Below, piece after piece: positions 11,801-24,466 of a DNA stretch of 64,000 nt; positions within the stretch are counted from its first letter, which is position 1, and each line of letters opens with the position of its first letter. The position numbers were made by a program, and so were the translations under genes. Source of the stretch: Capra hircus (lineage: Eukaryota > Chordata > Mammalia > Artiodactyla > Bovidae); assembly GCF_001704415.2 (NCBI RefSeq), contig NC_030827.1:45202271-45266270 (forward strand), written 5' to 3'. Under the pieces are notes generated by a model. It was not told where the DNA came from. It did not search any database and saw nothing but the letters and a program-made list of their open reading frames with translations.

Positions 11801-13090
11801 GCAATCTCTCTGACACCACTCCTATGATCCCTATTACTTTTCTGCTCACAGTATAGCTTCTTTTCAACTTGCCTTCAAAACTCCTGATCAACATTATCCA
11901 CTCTGATATGCTGCAATATTTAATGTTCCTGCCTCTTTTCTGCATAAGTAGTTTTTAAAAATTTCAGGTTTAGAATGACTGTACTTTAAGAGTGAAGAAG
12001 GAAAATAGCTATGTTAAACCAGAATCCCCTTTAGAAGAATGGGAATGGAAAGGTGGAACCCTTGAATTTTAATAATACTGGTTGATTACATATTGCACAG
12101 ATCAGTGTTTCCAGATCAAATTACATCAAATTTCAAATTATGTCATCTATCAGTAGCCTCAAATTACAAACATGTTTCATGTGCATGTGAAATAAATTAC
12201 AGGACCAAGAAACACTTGTTATCATTGATATTACCCTGCATAATATCACACATATTACAATGAAGTGAATTAACTATACTTTTAAACTACAAGAGGTTAA
12301 TGGCAAGAGACTATTTTTAATTTTGTTTTAAAAGTTATTTTAGTTTATATTTAATTTACAACTGATACAATGGGTCTGCAAAAATTTCTTATATCAGACA
12401 ATCATTGAGAACTGAGTTTTTCAAGCAAAATACTTTTTTTTTTACTTATATGATATGAACTTTACACATTAAAAAGTATAAAAGTCTTCTAATTTTCTCT
12501 AGACAAGCATTATAGCTATTGTGGCTATCGCTTTTTCTTCTTATAAATCATTTGTCTGAGGAAAAATTGATTTTTATAGGACCAATAACATTTGCATTTA
12601 ATTATTTTCCTTTCAAAGATAAATACATTATTTGTCCTAGGAACTGCACTGTACAACTAAAGCAAGGGCAAAGTCACCTTCAATAACTCAAGTACTACAT
12701 TTACTCTTCTGATGTGTTCTTGAAAATGGCAGGGATTATGTGGTTGAACACTAGGATGGTCTCATTTTGTGCTTAGTCTGCTGGATTAGATGTGTGGTGT
12801 ACTCTGCAGCCCAGCTCCTTAGATTTCCTTCAGAGTCACCCAACCATATTAAGAGAAAATTTCTCTTTCTAAATAGGTAGAATGATTCTGCAACAAGTGA
12901 GATATATGTAAATTTCAGCTCTCTAAGTTGATCCAAATGGTATAGGAAATAGTTTCATTAGCATTCCTTCTTTCTGTAAGCTATATATATCTTATAGATA
13001 TAGATTTAAATTCTTATAAATTCAAATTCACCTTTTTTTTTGTCTTATTATTTACCATGATTAAAATTTGAATGATCTTTTAGATTATAT
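8898..13090. other. 4.2-kb AT-rich, repeat-poor DNA
   Basis: No ruminant-specific insertion is recognised over this length, in contrast with both sides. It contains a CA-rich patch (9981-10015) and an A-run (about 10355-10373). The frames at 10118-10333 and 11691-11945 (both minus) have no domain or signal features. Confidence 0.5.
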
Positions 13091-13281
13091 AAGGCTTCCG
13101 TGGTGGCTCAGACTGTAAAGAATCTACTGCAATGCAGGAGATCTGGGTTCAGTCCCTGGGTGGGGAAGATCCCCTGGAGAAGGGAATGGAAACTCACTCC
13201 AGTACTCTTGCTTGGAGAATCCCATGGACAGAGGAGCCTGGCAGGCTAAAGTCCATGAGTTTGCAAGTCAGACATAGCTGA
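13091..13281 (+). mobile_element. Bov-tA SINE
   Basis: Head 'aggcttccgtggtggctcag' through 'gtcagacatagctga'; the last few bases of the family consensus are missing. Confidence 0.93.
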
Positions 13282-15720
13282 TAATATAAAATCAATGTTG
13301 TTTATAACTCCTTAATTGTACCTAACTCCAATAGCACCTTTCACATCTTCCAGGATACATTTATGGCTTCCATATTGGAAAAAAAAAAAAAAAAAAAGCT
13401 TCTTATATAATTTCTGTTGCTAATTTTAACATCAACTCAATGATTACTTCCCTAGAATTAAAAATTCAGAAAATTCTGGTAACAAGTAGTTTGATCCAAT
13501 TGTTTTAAAGTCCTTTTTATTTTAAGACTCACAGTTGTGGTCATATCTTCCAATCTTAGTCACTGCATCTGAAAAATAATTTGAGTCTATACTGGAAAGG
13601 TCAAGTATAGACCTCCTTTTGATAACTCAAAATGACTGTTTTTTTTTTGTTGTTTTTTTTTTGGTGAAGAAATGCTATAACTGTGGAATTTTAAAATTAA
13701 TTTATCTGCCCCAAATCAAGAGGCTGTGAAAGCTAAAAACTAAGTTTTTCTGAAGCAGAAAGGAAGATATCCTTCAAATTATAGCTGAGTGAAAAGCTTT
13801 CAGTAATTTAGACTCAGAAATATTTAGAGGCTGAATTGAGGGAGAGAAATGTTGCTTTTTATATGCTTATTTAATGTTCATTCTATTTCTAATATGCTTT
13901 GATAATCACATATGCAAGTTATATTAAGAAGGAAAGACAGAAACAAATTATAGCCAAATATTTATCTTTGCACTCTGAAAATTAACCTAAAATATATTTT
14001 TTAATTTTTCTATTCCTGAAAAATAATAACTGAAATATGTTTAAGCTAAGGGAACGTCTTTCTTAGAATTCTATAGAATAAAAACTATATTTTAATGTAG
14101 TGGAAGACAGAAAATATGCACTAAAATATGCCAACCTTTAAATGTCTTCACTAATAACCTTCCTAAAGCCTATTGATATATTTAGGAGCATAAGGCTCAG
14201 GTTTTTCTGAGCAATGAGAGTTTTTAAGAACATTTCTCTGTACTCACATTTTCTACCTCTACAAGATATTCATACCAAATGAAATTATTATCTCTGACTG
14301 GAGTCATTGATGAAGCATTGTAGGATGGATTTTTTTTAATTGGACTAAACTTGGATCTGACGTCTTAATACTACAGAATAAGTCAGATTTTGCCATCTTG
14401 AATAATGAAGTAGAGTAAGTTATATGTAACGGAGAATAACCTGAGAAAATGCAAAGAAAATAGAAATATTATGCATAGTTAATAATTAGAAGCACATTTG
14501 TATATCTCAAATGTGTTTGGGAATCAAATCTTTGGGTAAAGCAGTAAAACAGAGCCCTGTGTGTCAAATAAAAAGTTTGAATAGCCTGTTAGGAAAGTGT
14601 TTTAAAGATCAACTGACCAGAATAGTGCTGTAATTACATATACATTCAAGAAAGACAGCCCTAATGCACTGTAAAAGGAAAGTTTAAACTATATGCCTTT
14701 TAAATTTATTTTTCTTTTATGCATGTGTGTGTGTACAAGTTATTCTAAATATTTTAGCTATATCATTTAGGAAGGGAAAATAGGGTCTATCTATGTTGCA
14801 TACACCATCTTGAACTAGGAGAATGAAATAATTTGCCTTACATTGTGATGTGTATATAATATTTTATATATAATAACATATATTATATTTGTAATTATAA
14901 ATAATGCTTGCTTTGATATTCCCCAGCATGATTGTCCAAAATACTTCCAATTGTACAAACTATTTCTAAAATGTATGAAGCTGAGCAGTAAATAATAATC
15001 TATTTCATTAAGATGTAATTCCAAAGATCATTTTTACTTGTTTATTATTTGACAGAATTAAAGGATACTTTTGAAGCTTTGATTTTGAAAATGTGAAACT
15101 AATAATTTGTTAATACTTTAGCTGTTTTGGAGTTATTAGTTTTGAAGCTCTTTTGTTAGGCAGAGACTATAGTCACTGATTCTCATTTACCAAGTCACAT
15201 TCAGTAAATACTACTCGTAGTGTGTGTGAAGATGCTTAATACAAGTCTAAAACATCTATCCAACTGGAATGTTCCCAGTATAATCTACTCATAATGATTC
15301 TGCTGCCCATTCTCTAGCCCTGGAAATGGTTTTTTTAAACTAATTAATTAAACATGAGTTCTTCTAAACTTTGAAAATCTCCTTATGAAATCCCCAAAGA
15401 ATTCCTAGAAAGCAAAGTAATATATGAAAAACTTGCATTATACAGTCAGATTATCAGCAGAATGTGAAGGTTATATTTAAATCTCTACCTAATGCAGAAT
15501 ATTCTAGTCTTTGATTGACACCATCCAAGCAAAGGATTTGACAGATGCCAACATAAGGTTAAATTGTCTTTTTTCACTCTCCATTCAATAAGAAGTTTTC
15601 AGTGATAGCTAATTTTATGAAAGTTAACTTTGAAATTTTTTTGCTTTTACCTAGGGAAAAGAAAGTCATAATAAAACTAATGGATTTTTCTTAAAGATAA
15701 TGTAGAAGGCATGTATAAAT
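13282..15720. other. AT-rich unique DNA
   Basis: Has an A-run at about 13379-13397 and paired T-runs at 13640-13662. No family or gene structure is recognised. Confidence 0.5.
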
Positions 15721-15763
15721 ATGTGTGTGTGTGTGTCGGTGTGCGCGTATGTGTGTGTGCACG
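15721..15763. repeat. (GT)n imperfect microsatellite
   Basis: GT repeat interrupted by CGGTGTGCGCGTA. It sits directly at the 3'-tail side of the adjoining inverted SINE and probably grew from the SINE tail. Confidence 0.9.
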
Positions 15764-15969
15764 TGTGCTCGATCATGTCCGACTCTTTGCGACCCCTTAG
15801 ACTGTAGATCACCAGGCTTCTCTGCTCATGGAATTTTGCAGGCAAGAATACTGGAACAGGTAGCCATTTCCTTCTCCAGAGGATCTTCCTTACCCAAGGA
15901 TCAAACCCACATCTCCTGTGTCTCCTGCATTGGCAGGCAGATTCTTTACCAATGAGCCACCTGGAAAGA
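15764..15969 (-). mobile_element. Bov-tA SINE
   Basis: Inverted copy from 'gctcgatcatgtccgac' to the head 'aatgagccacctggaaag'. Confidence 0.92.
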
Positions 15970-17933
15970 CATACATATACTTAAAACATCCGTTTGAGGA
16001 CATTCGCAAAAAAGAGACTTTTTACAATTAACTAAATTTTATATGGTAAATATTGAAAATAAAGTTCTTTAAATATACAAAGTGCAGTTTTACCTAAGGA
16101 GTCAATCCATTACCTATGTGAATGAATGTGTGAATATTAATTTTGCAATATGAATGTAGATTAATATGACATATCATTTTGTTTATATTAGTTTATTTGG
16201 AAAGGATGTGAAGATTTTGAGAAGTTTGAAATTTTAATTTATCTCCTTTCTCCATGGGATTTTAACCCTAATCTACCTGTCTTCTGTACAATTAGGATAT
16301 TCATAGTTGTCAGGGAGAAGAATGCCTTAACCAGATAATTTGCAGTCTGTCTGCTTATATAATATGAACAATTGGAGTTAGAAGCCATATATGTCTTTAA
16401 TTCCTTTTACCAGTTTTTCTTGTACATTTCAGTACTCATAAATGAGCCAAAATGAGTTGACAAATAAAAATGAGTATCCTTCTAAAGTACACAGGATTTA
16501 GAAAAAGAATCTTAGGAACAATAGCAAAAAAAAAAAAAAAAAAGAAAAACAACTTGGCAAATTAAAACTGCTGAAGGAGAAGACAACAACAAGAGTAGTA
16601 AATAATCAAAAGCTTAATTAGATTCAATTACATATCATAAATTATTTCCTAGACCTAAAGGCTAATTAATTTACTAGATAAAGTAACCATCCTTGAGTTC
16701 TGACTTAGTAGCCTGAACTCTGAGGGCAAGGAATAACTTAAAACAGAATAAAATGACATAAAAAAGAAAGAATGAGGAAAATGATTAAAGATTTAGTGAA
16801 TATATCCAATACATTTGACATAGGAGCAATTGATGTTTCAGAAATAGGGAAATAAGTGGTTAATAAAAAAGCAATAATTAAGTATATAATGGAAGATTTT
16901 CCCTAACTGAAGAAAGATGTCACCTTTCACACTGAAAGAAAACTGAACCAGACGGATGGTGGCAGGGTGGGTGGGGGAGAGGGTGCTGGAAAGACCGCAA
17001 TCCACTCTTTAAAAGAAAAATAAAATATCAAGTTCTAGGATAACGCAATAAATTAACTTTACAGTAACAAATCAGGCTGCCACTAGAATTCTCAACTGCT
17101 ATATAAAAGTTAGGAAAGGGGACACAGTTTATTAAAATAAAGCAAGGTTGTCAGGAATCCTATGTTCATCTAAATTAGCATTCTCCTATCAAGTAAGTAT
17201 TTACAAGTAGACAATAATTCAAAGACTCAGTCATCTATGTGTGTCTTATGAAGAGAGTGCTTGAGAAACCCTTAGCCAAATAAAAAAAATAATGCAGAAC
17301 ACATACATAATTATGAGATTATAACCAGCTGTACAGTGTATCAAATCAATGCTAAATCTAATTTAGTTTTTAGTTTTAGGCTTTAAAAAGTATAGACTAA
17401 GGGATAAATCAAATTAAGCTCTAACATGTGATTTTAATATTTTAGCGTTCATTTAACCAGATCATGTTTTTGTAATATATAATCCCTGAAGGCATATATA
17501 AAAAAACAAATTGATGCAAAATTTCAAGTAGAATAAAGCCATCATAACTGATGAAAATTACAAAAAGATTTTACTACATAGCACTTGTCTTTAAAAATTG
17601 ATATGTTTCACTCATAAAATTTTCAAAAAATGTAAAGATGTTGTCTTTTTAAGTTTCTTAAAACTCAAAAAAATGCAAGTATAGTTTAAGAACTATAATT
17701 CATTGCATTTTAATATTATTTTATTTTTTGTTGCCTAGGGTGAAATTCTGAGGGACAATTGAACTATTAACTGTTATAATTTTTTCAGAAGAAAACAAAT
17801 TTTTTAGTGCAATTGTTATTAATTTCCTTAAATGGGAATAATTAAAGAAAAATCTCGTTTTTTCCAGGATGTATTTTAACCTATATATTGAGATTTTTGT
17901 AATAGTTAAATTCAAAATGATAAGTAATAATGC
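15970..17933. other. AT-rich DNA, mostly unique
   Basis: Apart from a possible old LINE relic near 16780-17200 and an A-run at 16525-16542, nothing is recognised. Confidence 0.45.
16780..17200 (+). mobile_element. Possible HAL1/L1M relic
   Basis: Word order resembles the 5'-ORF region of old L1/HAL1 elements: 'ttccctaactgaagaaagat', 'cactgaaag', 'gaattctcaactgct', then 'ttaaaataaagcaagg'. Divergence is high and boundaries are uncertain. Confidence 0.35.
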
Positions 17934-18281
17934 AAAAGGAAACAGTGCTGCGATGAACATTGGGGTATGTGTGTCTCTTTCAATTCTGGTTTCCTCGGTG
18001 TGTATGCCCAGCAGTGGGATTGCTGGGTCATAAGGTAGTTCTATTTGCAATTTTTTAAGGAATCTCCACGCTGTTCTCCATAGTGGCTGTACTAGTTTGC
18101 ATTCCCACCAACAGTGTAGGAGGGTTTCCTTTTCTCCACACCGTCTCCAGCATTTATTGCTTGCAGATTTTTGGATCGCAGCCATTCTGACTGGTGTGAA
18201 GTGGTACCTCATTGTGGTTTTGATTTGCATTTCTCTAATAATGAGTGATGTTGAGCATCTTTTCATGTGTTTGTTAGCCAT
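17721..18281 (-). pseudogene. L1 ORF2 C-terminal zinc-knuckle remnant
   Basis: The minus frame gives the L1 ORF2p tail: [17 protein letters not shown] near the start, [15 protein letters not shown], then [18 protein letters not shown], where the C-x3-C-x7-H-x4-C knuckle is intact. It continues through [20 protein letters not shown]. After about residue 110 the frame runs into unique flanking DNA, so the last ~75 codons are not L1. No RT or endonuclease is present. Confidence 0.88.
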
Positions 18282-18986
18282 CCGTACGTCTTCTTTGGAG
18301 AAATGTCTATTTAGTTCTTTGGCCCATTTTTTATTGGGTCGTTTATTTTTCTGGAATTGAGCTGCATAAGTTGCTTGTATATTTTTGAGATTAGTTGTTT
18401 GTCAGTTGCTTCTTTATAATAGCCAGGACATGGAAACAACCTAGATGTCCATCAGCAGATGAATGGATAAGAAAGCTGTAGTACATATACACAATGGAGT
18501 ATTACTCAGCCATTAAAAAGAATTCATTTGAATCAGTTCTGATGAGATGGATGAAACTGGAGCCGATTATACAGAGTGAAGTAAGCCAGAAAGAAAAACA
18601 CCACCAATACAGTATACTAACACATATATATGGAATTTAGAAAGATGGCAATGACGACTCTGTATGCAGGACAGCAAAGGAGACACAGATGTATATAACA
18701 GACTTTTGGACTCAGAGGGAGAGGGTGAGGGTGGGATGATTTGGGAGAATGGCATTGTAACAGGTATACTATCATGTAAGAATCGAATCACCAGTCTATT
18801 TCCGACGCAGGATACAGCATGCTTGGGGCTGGTGCACGGTGATGACCTAGAGAGATGTTATTGGGAGGGAGGTGGGAGGGGGTTTCAAGTTTGGGAACGC
18901 ATGTACACCCGTGGCGGATTCATGTCAATGTATGGCAAAACCAATACAGTATTGTAAAGTAAAATAAAGTAAAAACAAAAATTAAA
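17945..18986 (+). mobile_element. L1 (young ruminant type) with 5' inversion
   Basis: The plus part 18412-18986 begins 'tttataatagccaggacatg' and carries the L1 end (gggctggtgcacggtgatga, 'acccgtggcggattcatgtc'). The part 17945-18411 is the piece immediately upstream in the consensus, in reverse orientation. The 11-bp duplication aaaaggaaaca at 17934-17944 and 18987-18997 encloses both parts. This is the twin-priming signature, with almost no sequence lost at the inversion joint (18411/18412). Confidence 0.95.
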
Positions 18987-18997
18987 AAAAGGAAACA

Positions 18998-19493
18998 TAA
19001 TTTTTACTTTATAAATTAAAATAATTGATTCAATACTACCATCTTTCAGCTATTAATTTTTATAGCAAGAATTCAAAATACCATATCTAAAACTGCTAAC
19101 TGAAGAAGGAAAAATATATGAACATCATTTCAACTAGAAATCTGAATGGTAAACTGATTGTAAGGTGGTGGAATATGGACCATACTAACCCTGAAGATGT
19201 GTCTGGCTCAATCTTTTAAATTAATTAATTAATTAAAATTAATTAAATTAAATTAATTTATAAAAGTAATAATTTTAAAATAAAAATTGATATGTGCCAT
19301 ATTCAAAAAACTATATAATTCTCCTGATAAAAGTGATTTATCAGGTAACAAGTCTGAATTCCTAATGAAAGGCAAGAATCAATGTTATCCATGTGGTAAA
19401 CAATCATGCTCTCTACTCTACTTTTCCATCATTTGCACCAATCTTTATCATGTTCCTAAGTTAAACTCACAGTATCAAATATATTTATTATCA
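18998..19493. other. AT-rich unique DNA
   Basis: Includes a TTAAT/AATTA-rich patch at 19218-19270. No element recognised. Confidence 0.5.
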
Positions 19494-19715
19494 TGAGCTC
19501 ATGCTAAGTTGCTTCAGTGTGTCCAACTCTTTGCAACCCTAAGGACCAGAGCCTGTCAGTCTCCTCTGTCCATGGGATTCTCCAGGTAAGAATACTGGAG
19601 TGGGTTGTCAGGTCTTCCTCCAGGGATCTTCTTGAACTTGGCATCAAACTCACATCTCTTACGTCTACTGCATTGGGAGGCAGGTCCTTAAACATAAGCA
19701 CTACCTGGGAAGCCC
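19494..19715 (-). mobile_element. Bov-tA SINE
   Basis: Inverted copy from 'ctcatgctaagttgcttcag' to 'actacctgggaagccc'. The similar flanks ttattatcat and ttattgtcat suggest a decayed TSD. Confidence 0.92.
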
Positions 19716-19815
19716 TTTTATTGTCATAATTACATTCTATTATCTAGAGAAAAGTTAGGTAAGATTTCCTGGGTCTACATTTTTATAAAAATTAGAAATA
19801 CAGCATTTGACCCAT

Positions 19816-19938
19816 AAGTGAAAGTGAAGTAAAGTCGGTTAGTCATGTCTGATTCTTTGCGACCCCGTGGACTGTAGCCCACCAGGCTCCTCCGTCCATG
19901 GGATTCTCCAGACAAGAATACTGGAGTGGGTTGCCATT
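19816..19938 (-). mobile_element. BovA monomer
   Basis: Only the BovA unit is present (from 'agtgaaagtgaagtaaagtc' to 'ctggagtgggttgccattt'), with no tRNA head. Probably a 5'-truncated BOV-A2 or Bov-tA. Confidence 0.88.
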
Positions 19939-20738
19939 TAGGTCTTTCTTAAATTAAAAAAATAAAAATCACAAGATTTTTGAAGGAAAGATTGCTTTAT
20001 GTGTGTTTATGTGAAAATACATCTTTATAAAGAAATTCAAATTAAATGACTTTCTTAGGCAAACAAGTGTAAAAGTTATTTAAAGAATAATGAATTGAGA
20101 AATGAACTAAAACTATTTTTCAACAAAAATAATATTTTAAGTAGAAAATGGTATACTCAGTTTTAGAAATGTTATTATAATATATTCTCAGATTACAAAG
20201 CTGTTAAAGATCATGCATTTGATGTAATATAAGTGATACATGCAACTTAAAGTGCAAATCTACCCAAAATGACTGTTCATCTGTGTATGAAAAATTTAGC
20301 TGCCTTCAGTTTTAGTTTTTTGAAAAGAAAAATCTCTTTTCACTTTCTATTATTTATCAAGAACAAGGATGTAAATATTACTATTCAATTAGGTAAATGT
20401 ATTCATGTTGTTCATTAAATGTTGGTAACTGTAGTAAGCACAATATTAGGAAATGATGAATTTATTATATTATAAAATCAGAGAGATGTATTAATATGGC
20501 CATTCTTAGTCATTTGACACTTCCTATTTAAGCAAAAAAAAGCACTGAAATTTCACAAAATAACTTAAAGTTTTAATACAACAACTAATAATACCAGGCA
20601 GAAAAAGAGAATGCTTTTTTAAAAATCAACATACAGAATATTATGCCTAAAACCCTGAAATGCAGGAGGAAGCGGAGTTGGGCAAGCAATCACTCATAAC
20701 CACCAGGGTATATCTGTAGCTATTTTCACTAGAACAAA
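19939..20738. other. AT-rich unique DNA
   Basis: No recognisable repeat, RNA gene or coding frame. Confidence 0.5.
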
Positions 20739-20747
20739 ACAAAAAGA

Positions 20748-21099
20748 CTTGTAAAGTGCTGAAGACTCTTCAGAGTCACTTGGACAGCAGGGAGATCAAA
20801 CCTGTCAATCCTAAAGGAAATCAACCCTAAATATTCATTTGAAGGACTGATGCTGAAGCTGAAGCTCCAATACTTTGGCCACCTGATGAGAAGAGTTGAC
20901 TCATCGGAAAAGACCCTGATGATAGAAAAGATTGAGGGTATGAGGAGAAGGGGGTGACAGAGTGAGATGATTGAATGGCATCATTGACTCAATGGACATG
21001 AGTTTGAACAAACTCCGGGAGATAAAATGAAGGACAAGGAAGCCTGTCATGCTGCAGTCTATGGGGTTGCAGAGTCAGACATGACCGAGCAACTGAATG
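20748..21099 (+). mobile_element. BovB LINE, 3' 350 bp
   Basis: 5'-truncated copy flanked by acaaaaaga at 20739-20747 and 21100-21108. The first bases (cttgtaaagtgct) may be extra sequence at the 5' joint. It lacks every RT motif. Confidence 0.92.
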
Positions 21100-21108
21100 A
21101 CAAAAAGA

Positions 21109-22849
21109 TATAATAACGCTCATAGTTTAATGCCTGAGATGGCTCATAATTAGTAACAACACATGAGGCTAATTTTAGGGCCAAAACACTTGTTACAACT
21201 AACTGGTTTTCTCATTTATGACTTTGTAATTTGTGCTGGCCTCTCTGGGACATCCTCAGCTCAGTAAATATGTATTGTCATGTTGGGTAAATAAATTTGA
21301 AATTTCTGATGATTCTTGCTAGCTTTCCAAATAGTTTGTTAAATTTCATTTTTGTTATAGGTAAATCTTATATACTTTCTATTACTTTCTGGGTTGGAAT
21401 CTTCTGTTTACTACAACTTGAAACTGATACAACTCACTTTGTTTTCTATCATCTCTCTAGGAGAGAGCTTTTGAAGTATGTCTTTAGAGTATAGCAGCAA
21501 AAAGAACAAGTAATCAAAGGTGAAGATTATTAAAAGAACAATCAATTTCAACTATGCTGTTAAACTGAGAGTTATAAATACAACCAGAAAACAAATAAGA
21601 CTTCATGATATAATGCATTTAGTGTATATTTTTAAAAGGATCCTAAACAGCCTTAGGAAAACAGTTCAGGTAAACATTTTCTGATACCTCTGACTCAGTT
21701 TTCTGTCATTAATTCTTGTCTGACAGTTTGGGGTCAGCAGGCTACCACTCAGTCATCTGCTCGTTTCGCTGCTTTTGAGTGCCTGCTCTGCGCATCAAGA
21801 ATTCATTCACTTTTGTACAGATGGAATGCTGCAGATCTTGATTCTTAGAATCCTAGGTACTGCTCTTTATTTTGAAGTTCTAAAGCTCTATTCGTTAGAT
21901 GTTTCTTTTGGAGGAATTAATAATTGGCCTCTGGGGTATTACAGGGAGCCTCAGGCAAGGTGAGAGAGAACAGAAACTACCTGGTAATGAAATAATGGAT
22001 GGGTTGTGTTGTTATTCTGTATATTTTACTACATTCACTGACAATACCTTGATAACATAGAGTGGAATCCTCTGTTGGAGTAAATATGTGGATATAACTC
22101 TAATTACTTTTAAAGACAAGGATTTTGATGTGAGACTGTATTATGACTTGAAAGAATTAGCAGATCTCTAGAGTATTGTGTTACATCCTAAAAGGTTTGA
22201 GCAACAATCACCACTGAAAGATATTTTAGACTAGCAATAATATTTTATAAATGCAATTTTTATTGTAATCATTTGTTTATACTTAAATATTCATATGTCA
22301 CTATACTCAAACAAAAGAAGGGGTAAGAATAACTGAACCATAGTCTAAATAATACTTACTTATATAAAATTAGCTTAGAAAAATTGATCTTGCCTCTTTA
22401 ATTTCATTTGAGAGACTTCCCACACTGGATTTCAAAAAAAATAGGCAGGCTTCCAATACTTTTGAGTTAATGTAAAAAAAATGAAGCTCAATACAAATAT
22501 CTATTTCTATTTTCCTTCCTTTTATAAAATGAAGAAGTACATTTGAATGCTGAATAGCTGTTATATGGATAGCATCTAATAAAATTTATTTGGCAAGGAA
22601 ACCTCAAGAGTTTATTCTTACAAATTTAAAAATCTGTGATTGCAAGTCACATAATTGGTATCATCAGGGAAATTTAGGAAAAATATTTATTTGTATTGAC
22701 ATATTAAAATTTTCTGATCTTGAGAGGGAAATATTTCAGAAAAAAATGTTATTCAGCCAAGTGAAGATTATTGGTGCTAGTGTATAAGAAATTATAACCT
22801 TGCATAATTCCTTAACCAGCATTATAGTACAACATGAAAACTTAAGCAG
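21109..22849. other. AT-rich unique DNA
   Basis: No element recognised. The 62-codon plus frame at 21775-21963 lies in slightly GC-richer sequence but has no supporting feature. Confidence 0.5.
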
Positions 22850-23229
22850 AGTGTAGTAAATCAGAAAGAGAAAAGCAAATATCATATATTAACACATATA
22901 GGTGAAATCTAGAAAAGAGGTACAGATGAACGTATCTGCAGGGCAGGAATAGAGATGCGGATGTAGGGAATGAACACGTGGCGCATGGGTCCGGGGAGAG
23001 GGGTGGGTGGGATGAACTGGGAGTTTGCGACTGACATATATACACTATTAGGTGTAAAATGATGGCCAGTGGGAATCTGCAGTATTGTGCAGGGTGATAA
23101 GCTCAGTGCTATGTGGTGACCTAGATGGGTGGTGGAGAGGGTGAGAGGAAACGAATATATGTATACATATATGTAGCTGATTCGTTGTACTGCAGAAACC
23201 AACACATTATAAAGCAACTATGAAAAAAA
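22850..23229 (+). mobile_element. Older artiodactyl L1 3'UTR
   Basis: Matches the L1 3' end of an older subfamily than the copies at 18.4 and 27.3 kb ('gtaaatcagaaagagaaaag', 'tatatattaacacatata'-type phrase, 'ctgcagggcaggaatagaga'), and ends in an A-run at 23222-23228. Confidence 0.85.
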
Positions 23230-23298
23230 TGTGAAAGTCTATTGCTAAGTCATGTCCAACTCTTTGTGACCTCACAGACTACTGCCTGCCACACTCCT
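23230..23298 (-). mobile_element. BovA fragment
   Basis: Inverted BovA piece ('gctaagtcatgtccaactct') abutting the A-tail of the preceding L1. Only about 70 bases remain. Confidence 0.75.
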
Positions 23299-23351
23299 TA
23301 AACATGGCAGAAAGTGTAATAACCATTAAAATGTTCAGTTCTCCCAAAGTA

Positions 23352-23353
<2 letters not shown>

Positions 23354-23391
<38 letters not shown>
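23354..23391. repeat. (GT)19 microsatellite
   Basis: Uninterrupted GT run; a likely polymorphic marker. Confidence 0.98.
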
Positions 23392-23392
<1 letters not shown>

Positions 23393-23402
23393 TTTGAGAA
23401 AA

Positions 23403-23513
23403 CCAACATGAATTTGAACAAACTCCAGGAGATAGTGGAGGGCAGAGACTCCTGGTATGCTGCAGTTTATGGAGTTTCAAAGAGTGGGACTTGACTTAGC
23501 GACTGAACAGCAA
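23403..23513 (+). mobile_element. BovB 3' tail fragment
   Basis: Terminal ~110 bases of BovB ('caacatgaatttgaacaaac' to 'gactgaacagcaac'), immediately after the GT repeat. Confidence 0.85.
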
Positions 23514-23604
23514 CTTATTCATAGTTAAAAGAAGCAAAAAAAAAAAAAAAGCAGAAATTAAATGATTTGAGAACTGAGAGTAGATGTATAGGTAAGGAAA
23601 TAAA

Positions 23605-23820
23605 GGGCTTCACAAGTGGCTTAGCAGGTAAAGAATCCTCCTGCAATGCAGGAGACAGGTAAATGTGGGTTTTATCCCTAGGTGGGGAAGACCATCTGGA
23701 GGAGGGCAGGACTAGCCACTCCAGTATTCTTGCCTGGAGAGTCCCAGGGACAGAGAATCCTGGCAGGCTACAGTCCTTGCGGCTGCAAGAGTTGGACACA
23801 ACTGAAGTGACTGAGCACAC
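23605..23820 (+). mobile_element. Bov-tA SINE
   Basis: Full-length copy with a small insertion after 'ggagacaggtaaatgtgggt'; ends 'gaagtgactgagcac'. Confidence 0.93.
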
Positions 23821-24039
23821 CCAAGGGAATAGGGAATAAAACATTTATTACCTGAGTAGAATACAGAGAAGAGAATGGATAATTATGTGTTCTGCCATTT
23901 GGAGAGCAGATCATAGTTCAGGATGAGTTTTCTATTCCTTTGCATTGTCTCTTGGCTCATTTATGTTGTATTCTTACTTTATTTACTGATATCAGTGTAC
24001 CAGTATATGTATGTATTTAAATACACGTGTAATCATAAT

Positions 24040-24252
24040 GGGCTTCCTTCCTGGCTCGGATGGTAAAAAATCCACCTGCAATGCGGGAGACCTGGGTTTG
24101 ATCCCTGGGTTGGGAAGATGCCCTGGAGGAGAGCATGGCAACCCACTACAGTATTCTTGCCTGGAGGATTCAATGGACAGAGGAGCATGGAGGGCTACAG
24201 TCCATGAGGTCCCAAAGAGCTGGACACGACTGAGCAACTAAGCACAGGGCAT
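24040..24252 (+). mobile_element. Bov-tA SINE with 9-bp TSD
   Basis: Complete and little diverged. Flanked by aatcataat at 24031-24039 and 24253-24261. Confidence 0.95.
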
Positions 24253-24407
24253 AATCATAATATACCTGTTAAAGTTAATATTATCTGAGTTTTAAGTTTT
24301 AGTTTTAAATAAAACTGACTTTATTAGCCTAATACAATGCATATGTTTTATTGATATTCTAATAAGTTTACAATATCAAAGCATTTTGTATGCAGTGAAG
24401 AAATAAG

Positions 24408-24466
24408 AACCCAGGTCTCCCACATTTCAGGCAGATTCTTTACCATCTGAGCCACCAGAGAAGCCC
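24408..24466 (-). mobile_element. Bov-tA head fragment
   Basis: Only the inverted tRNA-derived head ('gaacccaggtctcccac' to 'gagccaccagagaagccc') is present. The body is missing, although SINE truncation normally removes the 5' side, so a later deletion is likely. Confidence 0.8.
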
